Notes: generated by a model not told the origin, from the sequence alone. A stretch of DNA of 64,000 nucleotides from Styela clava (GCF_964204865.1 NC_135259.1:3100001-3164000), one strand, 5' to 3'; numbered from the stretch's first letter, positions 25,512-36,679 are shown. Translations and numbers: made by a program.

Positions 25512-25921
25512 TTAAAAGCGTGGAACACGCAAAAAAGCTAAGGCAACACCACATCGCCCACGCCACGGTCCATTGAGGATACGGCGGAATTCGTATTGCC
25601 GTTCGAAGCAGTCAATTATCGTATGTCTGAGAGTTAATTTCGTGTGCGCCGGAATTTTGTTTTGTCTGAAGTTTCTTGAGCCTTTGTGAACCTTGTATCA
25701 TGGACGTAGACATTATCGATTAGTAAAAATGCTGGTCTGCTGCAGGATGTCATATATCAAAAACGACATCTCTTGAAACTTCAACCTGTGTAAGTTCATG
25801 GCAGGAAGTAACCATTGAAAATCATGACAAACTGCTTATTTCGCAGACACGTAGACGAGTGATTTATACGGACAAACGGGCTGTTTGTGCGTACATATTT
25901 CGTTGTCGGGATCAAATTTAG
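25512..25921. other. Exon-like frames, possible transposase relic
   Basis: Two stretches look coding but lack Met starts. Minus strand 25697-25512 reads through FRQNKIPAHTKLTLRHTII and FERQYEFRRILNGPWRGR, reminiscent of a helix-turn-helix transposase N-terminus. Plus strand 25746-25921 follows a 'ctgctgcag' acceptor-like site and encodes SSWQEVTIENHDKLL and TRRRVIYTDKRAVCAYIF before TAG. I do not recognise either with confidence. The opposite orientations argue against one gene. Confidence 0.25.
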
Positions 25922-26456
25922 AGTAAAATGCCGAAGATAGACAAAGCAAGGACTAAGGATAGATCTAATCAAAGTATATTCAACTAAGATATCATTTTGT
26001 AATATCTTTTAGCAAGGTTCGGGATACACACCCTCAGGCGCTTCAGTTGATGTGATATTATACAAAAACGAAAAACAAGCAATTTAGATGCGTGATTTAT
26101 CGAAGCCCAGCTGCGGCTCCTAAATGCATGTGTTATGCAAGAACGCTTTGTTAAAGTGAAGCGATAATTCTGTGTTGAATGGTATTTGGACTTATGCATT
26201 CTTAAATTTAGTTTATAGACTTGTTTTTGGATTGCTATGCTGGTAAGGGTAGTGCGTGCTGTTTTTTGGGATAATGGCCCTGCTTGGGAAATTGGAGGGG
26301 TCATTCGCGTCATATATCATTACAAAATATTGTTAGTTACGTCCATTATTGAAGTGACTTTCCTGCAAACACAACTAGCATTATATAATCTTTAAGTAAA
26401 TGAGCATATTGTCGAAATTGCGATTTCCGTGGCACAGTCAAATTATATTATGAAAC

Positions 26457-26584
26457 ACTGCATAAGGTTGTAATTCTGGGGCAGGAAATGATTCAAAATT
26501 CAATCTTGTTTGAGATTGTCACTGCATAAGGTTGTAATTCTTGTGCAGGAAATGATTCAAAATTCAATCTTGTTTAAAATTGTC
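26457..26584. repeat. 64-bp tandem duplication in the GST 3 promoter region
   Basis: Two copies (26457-26520, 26521-26584) share 'actgcataaggttgtaatt' and 'caggaaatgattcaaaattc', with a few substitutions. It lies about 230 bp upstream of the GST 3 ATG, so it may alter spacing or number of regulatory sites. Confidence 0.9.
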
Positions 26585-26814
26585 ATCGAACGTTAAAAAT
26601 CTTCGCTGATGCTTCAGACCATATCATTCTTCATTTGGATGTATAAACAAACTAATAGCATAAGCTGATAACATGAAATGCCAAGTTTGCATGGACTTCT
26701 GACAATTCAGATTACTTACGCAGCTGTCCCGGCTTTCTTACACTGTTTTGGTTGTACCAAAAAAACACATCTATGTAATTTTCACAGAAACTAGAACAAC
26801 GGCAGAAAGTTGAG

Positions 26815-27966
26815 ATGGGTAAATTTACTCTAGCTTATTGGCCTTCAAGAGGATTTGCAGAACCAGCAAGAATGCTATTAGAATATGGCGACGTTGAATA
26901 CGAGAACAAACATATGACAAGCAGGGAAGAGTGGGGAGAAATCAAGCCCAAATTGGGGATGGATTTCCCAAATTTGCCGTATATCATTGACGGTGATGTC
27001 AAACTTACAGAGAGTTGGGCGATTTACAGGTTTGTAAACGTTATTTTATCCACATCTTCAGCATAATTTATCAATGACTTTTTTACTTACACTACACGAC
27101 TGACTGTGGTGTCGCAAAACGTTTCGATGCTTAAAACTGATTTCTCGTATAGTGTTATACTTTCCGAAAATTTCGATTGCGTTCCACTTTAGCGTGCTCG
27201 ACAACTCTTATTATTTGAGGCTATTGGCAACCTCGATGATTAAGAGCATATTAATTTTCCTTGAGGTGGTATTCAATTGACTTTGTCCCATTCGTATTGT
27301 CAAAATTCTTTGACGTGTCCAATGTATTCACGTATTTGAAAATGTAAATCATGAATAAAACATAACTTATGGGGGTATTAACGGGTGACTCGGTATGGAG
27401 AATTATATAAAAATATTTGAGGTCTTGTATGAGTTTTTTATGGTGTGGTTAGGGCATGTCACCGGTAGCGATCTATCATTGCATCTTCAACTTACACTGA
27501 TATGCAATATTTTATTCGTAGATATATTGGGAAAAAATTGAATTTGTTTCCCGCAACGGATAAAGAAGCTCGGGATGCAGACATGCTACAAGGTGTAATC
27601 CAAGACACGAGAATTGGTTTTGCAAGATATGCTTATTCCCCTGACCTATACCAAAAACTAGAAGAACTTCGCAAAAATCAAGTGGCAAAAATTTCTGTGA
27701 TGGAAAAATATCTGAAAGGAAAGAAATATTTGCTTGGTGAAAAGTTGTCTTTTCTCGATTTTGCATTGTACGAAGCATACGATCATCATCGCCTTTTTTT
27801 TACTGATATTTTCGATCAATGTCCCAATATTCAACAATACATGAAAAGATTTGAATCCTTGGAACGAATCGCCGCTTACTTCAACTCCGACAGATACAGC
27901 AAGTTTCCAGTTAATGGCCAAATTGCTTCATGGGGTGGACAAAAGGAAAACGACAGAAAATTTTAA
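26815..27966 (+). CDS. Mu-class glutathione S-transferase, GST 3 (two exons)
   Basis: Exons 26815-27029 and 27522-27966, 219 aa, with the same phase-2 intron position (AG|gtttgt ... gtag|A). The domain layout matches GST 1: Tyr8-Trp9 (AYWPSRG), Trp40, Lys44, FPNLPYIIDG, Thr-Glu-Ser, then KLSFLDFALYEAYDHHRLFF and the end ASWGGQKENDRKF, with one extra Phe. It is more diverged than GST 1 and 2 and lacks their duplicated flank. Its last exon and start of 3' UTR (aaatctggcattt) resemble the decayed forward-strand GST fragments in the array at 34.8-45.9 kb. A 'ttttcacag' just upstream suggests a 5'-UTR intron. Expected role: cytosolic glutathione conjugation. Confidence 0.95.
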
Positions 27967-28451
27967 ATCTGGCATTTACTTTTAGTCGTTTATCATCTCA
28001 AGTTATTACACGGACACTCTCATTTTTACCTTAGTTGACTTCATAGTTCATCTTGCTTATGTGCATGTCAGTTCCAAATTCGGAATATTATATATATATA
28101 TATACATACATACACAGTGTTTTCGTGTTACTCCGTAGGCTTGAATCAGACTAATATTCGTCATATGGAGCAGAGTTTTTCTTTTTAGGAAATCTGCAGT
28201 AATCAGTGGGCTTGTTAGTGTGGTAATCAGTGGATACCACGTCACTGTACTGGTGGTAGACTAAGACTGCGTTCAAATTTCAGCGTATGTAGAAACCTGC
28301 TCGTAGCATCACTTTTACAAGATGGAGGAAAGCTTTTCTACAGTCGGATTCACGCAATATGAAACTGGACTAACGGCACTCCCGTAGTAGATGTACCAGG
28401 TTAGGGTTAGTTCATACTTTTATTCCGATTTTTCCTATTTTAGTTTACGAG
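27967..28451. other. GST 3 3' flank with MITE remnant
   Basis: An (AT)n tract lies near 28087-28104. From about 28370 the motifs 'gcactcccgtag' and 'aggttagggttag' resemble the MITE at 17420-17656, interrupted by the hAT insertion that follows. No gene seen. Confidence 0.4.
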
Positions 28452-28860
28452 TAGGGCTGGGCATTTCGAATCGAATAGTAAATTATTCGAATCGGTTCAA
28501 AGCTAAATTTCGAATCGCCGCCATCTTGTTTTTTTGTTTCCGCCAATTGTCGAGATGAATTCCCCAATTTTTTTTTCATTGAAGTCATATTTTTTCTAAT
28601 TTTTTCAACGCAATTCTAATATACGACTATTTTCTGTAGTGAGTTATAGTTAAAACGTGTTTGTTATTGTGTGTGAACGCTCACAATATATCTGAGTGAT
28701 GTATTCTATGTATTCAGTGATTTATTTGTTAAGAGGACCATTTACTATAAAAAAGTCGCTTACAATTATATATTTCCAAGTATTCGAGATTCGATTCGAT
28801 TCGAAAAAATTATTCGATTCGATTCTGAAATCACAAGATGTTCGAAAATGCCCAGCCCTA
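28452..28860. mobile_element. hAT-type MITE, 409 bp, perfect target duplication
   Basis: Ends TAGGGCTGGGCATTTCGAA and TTCGAAAATGCCCAGCCCTA, a common hAT terminus. The 8-bp direct repeat tttacgag flanks it exactly (28444-28451, 28861-28868). Subterminal 'attcgaatcg' and 'attcgattcgattc' tracts face each other. Non-coding. Confidence 0.95.
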
Positions 28861-29153
28861 TTTACGAGTTCATGGATTGTCTCTGTTAGCCAAGTGAATA
28901 TACCTTGTCGGTAGGTTTCAGTCCTTTCATACAACTTGATGTAAAGCAGGCGAACAAAATTAGTTACCTCCATATTGGAAAATACACTGGAGCGCCGGAC
29001 TAACATAGCACCGTAGCAAATTAAGCCAGACTGGTCGTACATTCATATTTGTGAGGTCGAATAATATGTTCATCATATTCAATTTCCTCATCTTGCCTTT
29101 TGCTAGTTGATAGAAATTAAAGTTCGAAAAGCTCTTCACTGGAGCAACTAGAG

Positions 29154-29483
29154 TAGGGGTCGGCAAACTGCGGCCCGCGGGCCAAATGCTGGCCGCGAAC
29201 TAATTTTTTGCGGCCCTTGGACGACTTTCAATGCATTAAACAAAAACTGATTCTAAAAGTATTGTCTCCACAGGGATTTATGTGGTAACACATGCAGCTG
29301 TACGTCGCTTGTTTTGTAGCAAGTTGCGCCAGTTTCATGTCGTTTATTTGATGAACGCCGCATGGTTGGTTTAAGTTATAAGTTACTTCACAGTTAAAGT
29401 TCATAGGCGGAAATCAATGCGGCCCGCACGCTACCGGAAAGTGGATATTTGGCCCACAAGTACATAAAGTTTGCCGACCACTG
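29154..29483. mobile_element. hAT-type MITE, ~330 bp
   Basis: Starts TAGGGGTCGGCAAACTGCGG and ends AAAGTTTGCCGACCACTG, matching the ends of the 18343-19177 element. The interior has 'gcggcccgcgggcc' and 'gcggcccgcacgctac'. No clean target duplication, so it is probably older. Confidence 0.8.
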
Positions 29484-30054
29484 GTTCGGAAGTCTATTGG
29501 GCGGTGGAAAGAGGTTTTGCGCAACTGATACATAAAGCCTTTTGTGATTCACGGTTCGTTTTGATTCGACAGAAAATAAATCTCTCACAATTTGATTAGC
29601 TCATGCCTACTTATTACTTGTAAAAAAAAAAATTTTTTCATTTAAAAGCTATGAATCCAAAGTTAAAACTTGCATGTGCTCTCATTACACCATGAAAACG
29701 AGTCGTCGAGCTGAAATTCACATTGTAGAGTTCATGTGTGAATATACAAAACACTGACATACTTACCTGAATCCATACGTCCCTACTTTCCAACTCTTAT
29801 CAAATGTTTTATTTATAACCATCGAAAAATCAAAAAAGGGGTCAGTATTGACTCAAAACGCCCGTTTATTCATTCAATGTGAGTTCGTTGCGAAAGAGCT
29901 AATCTTGTCAAAATTCACATATATATGCTTTTTTGTGAATTGACATGCGAATCAATTCTGATAATTTTTTTTTCTTGCAATCGTTTCAAATCAAGTTTGT
30001 TTTACCTGTTTTGTTTAGAAAGGTGGTATTATTAAAATATTCAGAAAATACTGT

Positions 30055-30350
30055 ATGTCCATACTGTCTTTGAATATGAAATATGGTATAACTTCTTTCC
30101 TGAATATCTTGAAAAAAATTGGCAATATTCCGCCAGGATCTTATTTAGTAACCATGGAAGTGACTGCCTTATATACAAATATTCCACATCAAGATGGCAT
30201 CTCAGCAGTGGAAATATATAATTTATTTGAGATTTTAATTCAAATAAATTTATTTATCGCTATGTTCAAACTGCGTGATTGGTCATTTCTTGCCATTGTT
30301 GTAAACTGCTCGTCTGAGGAAGTCTGACTTTGGTCGGACAAAACGTTACA
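30055..30350 (+). mobile_element. Penelope-like retroelement fragment
   Basis: The frame from 30055 encodes PPGSYLVTMEVTALYTNIPH followed by QDGISAVE. This is the reverse-transcriptase block typical of Penelope-like elements (family form: L-V-T-x-D-V-x-x-L-Y-T-N-I-P-H). The frame soon degenerates. At 30314-30345 a ctgagga core, a 7-bp stem (gtctgac / gtcggac) and 'aaaacgtt' resemble the conserved hairpin at Penelope-like 3' ends. Most of the element is missing between the two parts. Not functional. Confidence 0.65.
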
Positions 30351-30424
30351 GAAATACATTTGTGTTACGGTGCAGCAAGACTCTTTAATTGGATAGCATT
30401 TTCCAGTTTTTACATACTGGATTC

Positions 30425-32068
30425 TAGGCTTGCACGTAATTTACGGATTTACGGAATTACGGAATTATTTCGAGTTACGGAAGCGAAGTTACGAATTACG
30501 TAAATTCGTAATTATTGGTCGAGCGCTTTCGCGATTGAAACGAGCTCTCTTCAGAGCAGTCAGTTCCGTCGATTGTAAAAAATTAAAGTTTAATAAGTAG
30601 AAGAAGTTAGAGTTCCGGTATTCGCAGCCGTTTTTCTCTCTCTTGTTACGCAGATGGAGAAGGCATAACGCGTTGCCATTTACTAATCTATTATCAACTT
30701 ATCTAGCATGGCAAATGTACATATTAAGCGTAGATATGGGATAGAATTGTGTTGAGACCGATGGACGCCAACACGCCTGGTTTCAACTTCTTCGGGTGAA
30801 ATGACTGAAGAATGTAAGAGATCAACTTACCAAACATGGTCTATTTGTAAATGCCGTGATAATTAATGTCGCGCTTGCGCTTATCAAACAGCAATATGAC
30901 GACGGAAGAGAAATTGCGTAATGAACCAAAGCAACTTAGTCTTTTCGGCATCGGTAAAGCGACTCAGACGGCAGAGAAAAAACTAAAAGACGGGTTTCCC
31001 CATGTTTATTCTGCGCGAGATCCATTTTCTATTACAAAATCTTGATTTTCTGTTACCGGTTTTATCGTTATATTTCTGTCCGGACTTGACCTTGTTTTCA
31101 CAATGCCTCGCACTATTTTGGCCAAATATGTCTTTACAAAATCTTTAAGTCTTTACCAAATGCGGCAACTTATTTTGATTTATCGTCGACTCAAATACCA
31201 CCGGCACTCGACCACACTTGTGTCAATCTTAGCCGATAGGATTGTCGACTTGAGTTAGAAAAGTAAATTAATATTTTCGTGAGTGCAAAATAAATGTCAC
31301 AAAATGCATTGTTTTGCGATATAACTTTGTATTTTCGGAGGAGGCATGTCATATAAGTACGGTATTTAAATTATGCGCAAATAATTAATATTTGATCTAA
31401 ATTTATCGCAAATAATGTTATAACATTTAGGCCGCGAAATGATTTAATGTAAAATGAAGCATGGTAATCGGAATATCGTCAATAAGTCGGCATCAATAAT
31501 TATTATAAAATGATAACTAGGTAGTAAAGTCGGATAATGTAAAAAAAAAACGGTACAATAACAAGTCATCGTCGCGAGGCAAGCGCAAGTATAATCAAAC
31601 GAGAGAATACGCTCGTCGTTGATTTATAAATTAGAAACCCGGAATTTTTATTTAATACGAAACTCGTATTAATACGTTAATACGATTTAAAAAAAAGTCA
31701 ACTATCGTTTCATAAATATATTACCACTTACCAGTGTTGGTAATGATAAAATTGATCGCATAAAATTGGGTGATAAAGTTGATAAAGGAAAATCAAAGCT
31801 AACACAAAAGATAAAAATCAGATTAAATTAATTTGAATTAACTCCTTGATATTTGTCTTTAACATCTGTCGCCGGCGTGTAGTACTGGCGGAAATATGAA
31901 AACCAAACTGCCCCAACTGTCGATGTCCCATTCGGAATAGAAGTGGATTAAATTGGTTGTTATGATAGGTTTAAAAGTGTGAAAAAAAACATCGCAATTA
32001 CGGGGTCATTACGTAATCGATTTGGCCGTAATTACGGAATTGATTTTTGCCAATTACGTGCAAGCCTA
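30425..32068. mobile_element. hAT-type element, 1644 bp, perfect target duplication
   Basis: Ends TAGGCTTGCACGTAATTTAC and CCAATTACGTGCAAGCCTA. The 8-bp repeat ctggattc flanks it exactly (30417-30424, 32069-32076). Subterminal regions at both ends are rich in 'ttacg' / 'cgtaa' repeats. It has no full transposase, but a 49-codon frame (30896-31045) remains inside. Confidence 0.95.
30896..31045 (+). pseudogene. Possible first-exon relic of a hAT transposase
   Basis: A 49-codon ATG-to-TGA frame with MTTEEKLRNEPKQLSLFGIG then KATQTAEKKL. It lies inside a transposon whose ends are intact, in a place where a transposase N-terminus is plausible. No BED finger or DDE residues are present, so the assignment is inferred from position only. 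Confidence 0.3.
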
Positions 32069-32431
32069 CTGGATTCCATAGTTGAGCGCTTATAAATTTG
32101 AAACTACACTATCATAAAAAAGGGGTCACTTGACTTGCGCATAGTACTGGCTAACGATTCATTAAAGAATGAATAAATGAAGTAGTTTTTATGAATAGTG
32201 AAGGAAGAATAAAGAGCAAGTGCAGTTTCAAGTATTTTGTGGCGTCTAGAGCTGCCGCAAAACCATGGCGGGATTTACAAACCATGGCCACTATGACCAA
32301 ACCCACGGCGACTGACTTTTTAGCTTCCACAAACCAATAGCGAGCTGCCGTGATTACGGCAGCAAATGGAATATCACCAATTTTGCTGCCGTAACCACGG
32401 CATGTGGGCTGTAATAGCAGGGCTGCCCGTG
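32069..32431. other. Intergenic next to the GST array
   Basis: Contains a perfect 8-bp-stem hairpin (gctgccgt-gatt-acggcagc, 32344-32363) and a second 'gctgccgtaaccacggca' copy close by. Otherwise nothing is recognised. The left edge of the array is near 32432, where similarity to 40525 onward begins. Confidence 0.4.
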
Positions 32432-33191
32432 ATGGTGATAAATATTGGGTAAGTTGGAATACTTTTCTTATGAATACAATTTTGATGTATTTGGGGTTAG
32501 GTTTAGGTTTAAGTAGATATAATTCCGCATGATAAACTAAAATATTGTACATGACTTTGTAAATATACCGGGCCATAAAACCATGGCAAGAGACGCCGCG
32601 GTACGTTCGTGGCAGGAACTGCCATGAAGTGGTAAGAACTGCGCCTCATAAAAAGTTCCAATATAAGCGAAGGGAAGAATTTAACGAAAATGTTTCAAAA
32701 CACTGGTTAAAACAAAAACATGACACCTCTCAACCTGTAGCATAACGTGTCAACAAAGGTGGTAGGCTATGGGAGTCGCAACTGACAAGCAATTACGCAA
32801 ACTACCCAGTAACAGCGAGGAGTCGTTGCCATCGCTCTCAGTACATTCTTCATATATCGTATTAACACCCTAGTGTTATCAAATGTTGGCAATATGCGGG
32901 CTCCTGTCAACCTGCTTTGGGTTGTGTTTAGCAGTCCCGCGAGGTATGTTTCTTAACTTGCCTTTTCTTCAATATAAGCTTTCCCGTGATTTCTCCAATA
33001 AACACTGCTGTCAAAATCTTATGACTTTGGTGTAGGTACTATCTTTGAGAGAGAGCTAGGCGAAGAGAGTAGAGAGTTTGAGCGAATTTGTTTTTACATT
33101 CAAAAATTATTTTTAAAATTGATAAAAACAAAGCCCCTGTCTAAAGTCGACTGGGCATAGCTTCCATGCCCACAATGTCACGACGATTCCT

Positions 33192-33873
33192 CTATTTCCT
33201 GTCATCATAATCCTTTCCTCCCCAGATGGCCATGGGTCCACTAATTGGAAATTTTTTGTACTTTTCGGAATTGAAGTATTTTGCCAGTTTTTCCAATGAT
33301 TCGAATCGTTTCATGTAAGCTTGAATATTAGGTGATTTATCAAAAATGTCAGCAAAGAATAGTCGGTGATGATCCAGGGTCTCAAACAAAGAAAAATCTA
33401 GGTACGAGATATCATCTCCCAACACAAAAGTTCTTGCCTTGGAAATACTTTTCAAGATATTCAATCTTTGTTTCTTGCCTTTCCTTGATTTCTTTTTGTT
33501 TTTCGTAAAGATCTGGTGAGTAAAAACTGTAGTTTAAAGTCCGGAGATCTTGTATTTCGCCTTCCAATATTTCAGCTTGACATATCTTGTTGTCTGTATT
33601 TGGCATCAGTCCAAGTTTTCGACCGAGATACTTGTATATCGCCCAACTTTGTGTTATTTTAACATTTCCATCAATAATATAAGGTAGATTTGGAAAATCG
33701 AAACCTTCTGATGTCATGCTTTGTTTGTCAGCAATCCACTCAGCACACTTTGCACCGGAAGAAGGTGATCGGTATGTTATTTCTTCATAGTCAATGTTAC
33801 CGTACACTAAAAGCATTCTTATAGGGGCACCTAAACCCCGCGGAGCCCAATACCCGAAAATAAGTTTACCCAT
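33192..33873 (-). pseudogene. Mu-class GST, copy A1, frameshifted
   Basis: Single exon, 682 bp, otherwise nearly identical to the intact copy at 41287-41967. The run of A at 33426-33429 (minus-strand T) has four bases where copy A2 has three, shifting the frame after residue 149 (...QGKNF) and giving a stop at 153 aa instead of 226. Up to that point it keeps Tyr8-Trp9, Trp46, Lys50, FPNLPYIIDG and Gln75-Ser76; the downstream frame still encodes the normal C-terminal domain. A homopolymer indel could be a sequencing error, so it may be an intact gene. Besides the indel only two residues differ from A2. Confidence 0.85.
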
Positions 33874-33991
33874 TTTGTATTTAATACCCCTGTATAGAGA
33901 ATGATTTTGTCTTGATTATTAAACTACTTATAATTCGAACAGTAAATTTGTTTATTCACCCTATGATTTCTAATCAAAAGGTATACTCGAA

Positions 33992-34036
33992 TTTTTATAG
34001 AATACGATACCAAAAATTTCCGAGTGTCTCGGAAAT
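33992..34036 (-). promoter_or_regulatory. Putative promoter of copy A1: TATA box plus dyad
   Basis: On the minus strand TATAAAAA (33999-33992) lies about 120 bp before the ATG. Just upstream is a perfect dyad, ATTTCCGAG and CTCGGAAAT separated by 3 bp (34016-34036). The same pair occurs upstream of copies B1, B2, A2 and B3 but not C. Confidence 0.55.
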
Positions 34037-34046
34037 GTTGTGTCCC

Positions 34047-34760
34047 ACTCAGCGCTGGATTAACCAATAAACAATATAAGCACATGCTTAGGGCACCAAG
34101 CAAAGAGGACAAGCACAACAAAAATTTTAGAGCAGAATTTTATATAGTTTATTGGTGTTTAATAAAATATTATACGAGTTCACCAGACGGCTCAAACTTC
34201 AAAGTGTTCGCTTATTATTCGTCTTCAAGTATCATATTAACCTTCTTTATTAAAAATAAACACTGAAACTTATTTATTGGACACGATTGGGCCTATATGA
34301 GTCGTTTTCTTAAATTGTTGTTTTTTTTCTTCCTAGTATCCTCCTTGTTGCTGCATTTTTATTTTAAAAAATTTCTTATCTATTCAACATCGATCGCACG
34401 ATTGCATTTCAACGATCTAGTGGTCAGCGACGTCGGGAGTTTTTTTGATAAGGTAGACCAGGGTGGTCCAAACCCTGTCATGCTGATACATTCCGTGCGG
34501 CTCACAGAACAATTTTAGCGTATATTTGTATCTAATAGCAGAACGTTTTCGAGTTTTTTAGCTATTCCAACTGGGGTTGGGATCCCGAGATTCAAATTCT
34601 TTTTTCTAACGCTTTGTTCCTTTATTTTAGTAAAAATACTCCTCTGTTTTCAAGCGTGGGCCATGTTATAGTAGTGACAAAACGCAGAGCGGACTTGACG
34701 CCGCGCAATCCAGTTTTTTTTTTAGCTAGGTCCCGAAATACCAACAGAGACGGACGGACG
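34047..34760 (+). mobile_element. Composite repeat piece in unit A1
   Basis: 34047-34455 matches 24807-25225 reversed, and 34457 onward starts CAGGGTGGTCCAAACCCTGT and follows the hAT-like family until about 34760, where it is cut short. Equivalent pieces sit in the next four units (around 36745-37440, 39430-40125, 42140-42855, 44840-45535). Open frames across them are transposon sequence. Confidence 0.75.
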
Positions 34761-34843
34761 GGAAGAATATTATGGAAGATAACATACATTACATTAGTCA
34801 TATTCATCAACAAAATAAAACGATAAAAAGAAAATCATTATGA

Positions 34844-35077
34844 CTTGGTGAAAAGTTTTCGTTTTTCGGTTTCGCATTGTACGAAACCTATCATTGTCTG
34901 TTTTTCGCTGATATTTTTACCAATGTCGTAATATCCAGCAGTGCGTGAAACGATTTGAATCTTTAGAACGAGTCGCCGCTTACTTCAATTTCGACAGATA
35001 CAGAAAGTTTTCAGTTAGAGGCCAAAATGCTTGATGACATGAGGAAAACGATAGCAAATATTAAAATCTGGCATTTT
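34844..35077 (+). pseudogene. GST exon relic (GST 3-like), unit A1
   Basis: Forward-strand stretch aligning with the last exon and early 3' UTR of GST 3: 'cttggtgaaaag', 'tttcgcattgtacgaa', 'cgatttgaatctttagaacg', 'gccgcttacttcaattt' and finally 'aaatctggcattt'. Several frameshifts, in-frame stops and a missing His codon make it non-coding. It runs antiparallel to the array's own GSTs and to none of them is it closest. Confidence 0.85.
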
Positions 35078-35747
35078 TCCTAAACATGCTGTATGAATTT
35101 TTGATGGTGGAAGGTTTAACAGATATGTTTGACAAAGTCTCAACTAGTTTTTTTATCTCTCATAATCTTGTAAATATTTTATTATAATTATTCTAAGCTG
35201 CCTTTGACGTTTCTGCTCCTGTTGGTATTACCTATCGCGAACTTACTACAATGCTAATAATGTCGCCTGTGGTGCAATACAGTGGTAAGCATTTATTTAC
35301 GATGGATTATATGGTTAATTATTAACTGAACCATCACTGTGAATGAATGCTATATGTGTATTTTGCAACTTGCCTGACTTAGTTGGAAGGCGACAGCGTA
35401 AGACTATAGAATATTAGTTGATTGATCCATGGATCTTCAAGTATTTATGCGCGGGCACTGCGTAAAAAATTTGGATTCGGTGACATGATGAATCAGAGCT
35501 TCTCTCTGATATCTCGAATAAACATTGCTATTAAAATCTTATGTATTTGGTGTAGATACTAACTTGGCGATATAGGCGAAAAGAGTCGAAGCAAATTTTT
35601 CTTACATTTTTTAGAGCATTATTCCGGCAGCGTGCGCGGCAGCTAATAGGGCAATGTTTTGCCAGAGTTTAACGGAGATGCGAAAGATAATTCAATACCA
35701 AATATAAAAAAAAAGATACAGAAAAATTTGTTTTAAAGCAGGCTGTT

Positions 35748-35753
35748 TTTATT
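35748..35753 (-). terminator. Poly(A) signal for copy B1
   Basis: AATAAA on the minus strand (plus 'tttatt'), about 130 bp after the stop codon, inside 'cctaataaaaacagcc'. Repeated in the other B units. The A units have a different 3' flank from this region on. Confidence 0.5.
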
Positions 35754-35880
35754 AGGATTGACAAAAAAACAAAACCGTATCTAAAGGCAAAAATAGAAGC
35801 CTTCATGTTGACTAATTGTTTCATGTTGACTGGACAATTTTCCTAGATTTCATGTCCATAATGTCACGACGACGATTCCT

Positions 35881-36561
35881 CTATTTCCTGTCATTATAAT
35901 CCTTCCCTCCCCAGATGGCCATCGGTCCATTGATTGGAAATTTCTTGTACTTTTCGGGACTAAAGTATTTTGCCAGTTTTTCCAATGATTCGAATTGTTT
36001 CATGTAAGCTTGAATATTAGGTGATTTATCAAAAATGTCAGCAAAAAATAGTCGGTGATGATCCAGGGTCTCAAACAAAGGAAAATCTAGGTACGAGATT
36101 TCATCTCCCAACACAAAGTTCTTGCCTTGGAAATACTTTTCAAGATATTCAATCTTTGTTTCTTGCCTCTCCTTGATTTCGTTTTGTTTTTCGTAAAGAT
36201 CCGGTGTGAAAAAACTGTAGTTTAAAGTCCGTAGATCTTGTATTTCGCCTTCCAATATTTCAGCTTGACGTATCTTGTCGTCTGTATTTGGCATCAGTCC
36301 AAGTTTTCTACCGAGATACTTGAATATCGCCCAACTTTGCGTTACTTTAACGCTTCCATCGATAATATAAGGTAGATTTGGAAAATCAAAACCACCTGAT
36401 GCCATTCTTTGTTTGTCAGCAATCCACTCAGCACACTTTGCATCTGGAGAAGAAAATCGGTATATTGTTTCGTCGTAGTCAATATTACCGTACACTAAAA
36501 GCATTCTTGCAGGAGCAGCTAAACCCCGCACTGCCCAATACCCAAAAGTAAGTTTACTCAT
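35881..36561 (-). CDS. Mu-class glutathione S-transferase, copy B1 (intronless)
   Basis: Single 681-bp exon, 226 aa, starting MSKLTFGYWAVRGLAAPARM. Mu layout: catalytic Tyr8 with Trp9, Trp46, Lys50, FPNLPYIIDG, Gln75-Ser76 at the glutathione gamma-glutamyl site, then the helical domain with EISYLDFPLFETLDHHRLFF, ending AIWGGKDYNDRK. The residues across the forward genes' intron site (AIFKYLGRK) are continuous here. Two residues separate it from B3 (Asn for Lys in EKQNEIK, Gln for Arg in MKQFESL). About 29 of 226 residues separate B from A copies. TATA and dyad lie upstream at 36680-36724. Expected role: cytosolic glutathione conjugation. Confidence 0.95.
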   Translation of the reverse strand: MSKLTFGYWAVRGLAAPARMLLVYGNIDYDETIYRFSSPDAKCAEWIADKQRMASGGFDFPNLPYIIDGSVKVTQSWAIFKYLGRKLGLMPNTDDKIRQAEILEGEIQDLRTLNYSFFTPDLYEKQNEIKERQETKIEYLEKYFQGKNFVLGDEISYLDFPLFETLDHHRLFFADIFDKSPNIQAYMKQFESLEKLAKYFSPEKYKKFPINGPMAIWGGKDYNDRK

Positions 36562-36679
36562 TTTGTATTAAAAACTCCTGTATAGAGAATGATTTTATCT
36601 TGATTATTAAACTACTTATAATTCGAACAGTAAATTTGTTTATTCGCCCTATGATTTCTAATCAAAAGGTATACTCGAT

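Noticed and set aside
2215-28104. (AT)n tracts at 2215, 3412, 6843, 25108 and 28087 as anything beyond microsatellites
   Set aside because: Short simple repeats, common in AT-rich genomes, with no association with a gene.
34024-34266. 80-aa forward frame in A units (also 42118-42360)
   Set aside because: Falls on the composite repeat and promoter dyad; no codon-level constraint can be argued from near-identical copies.
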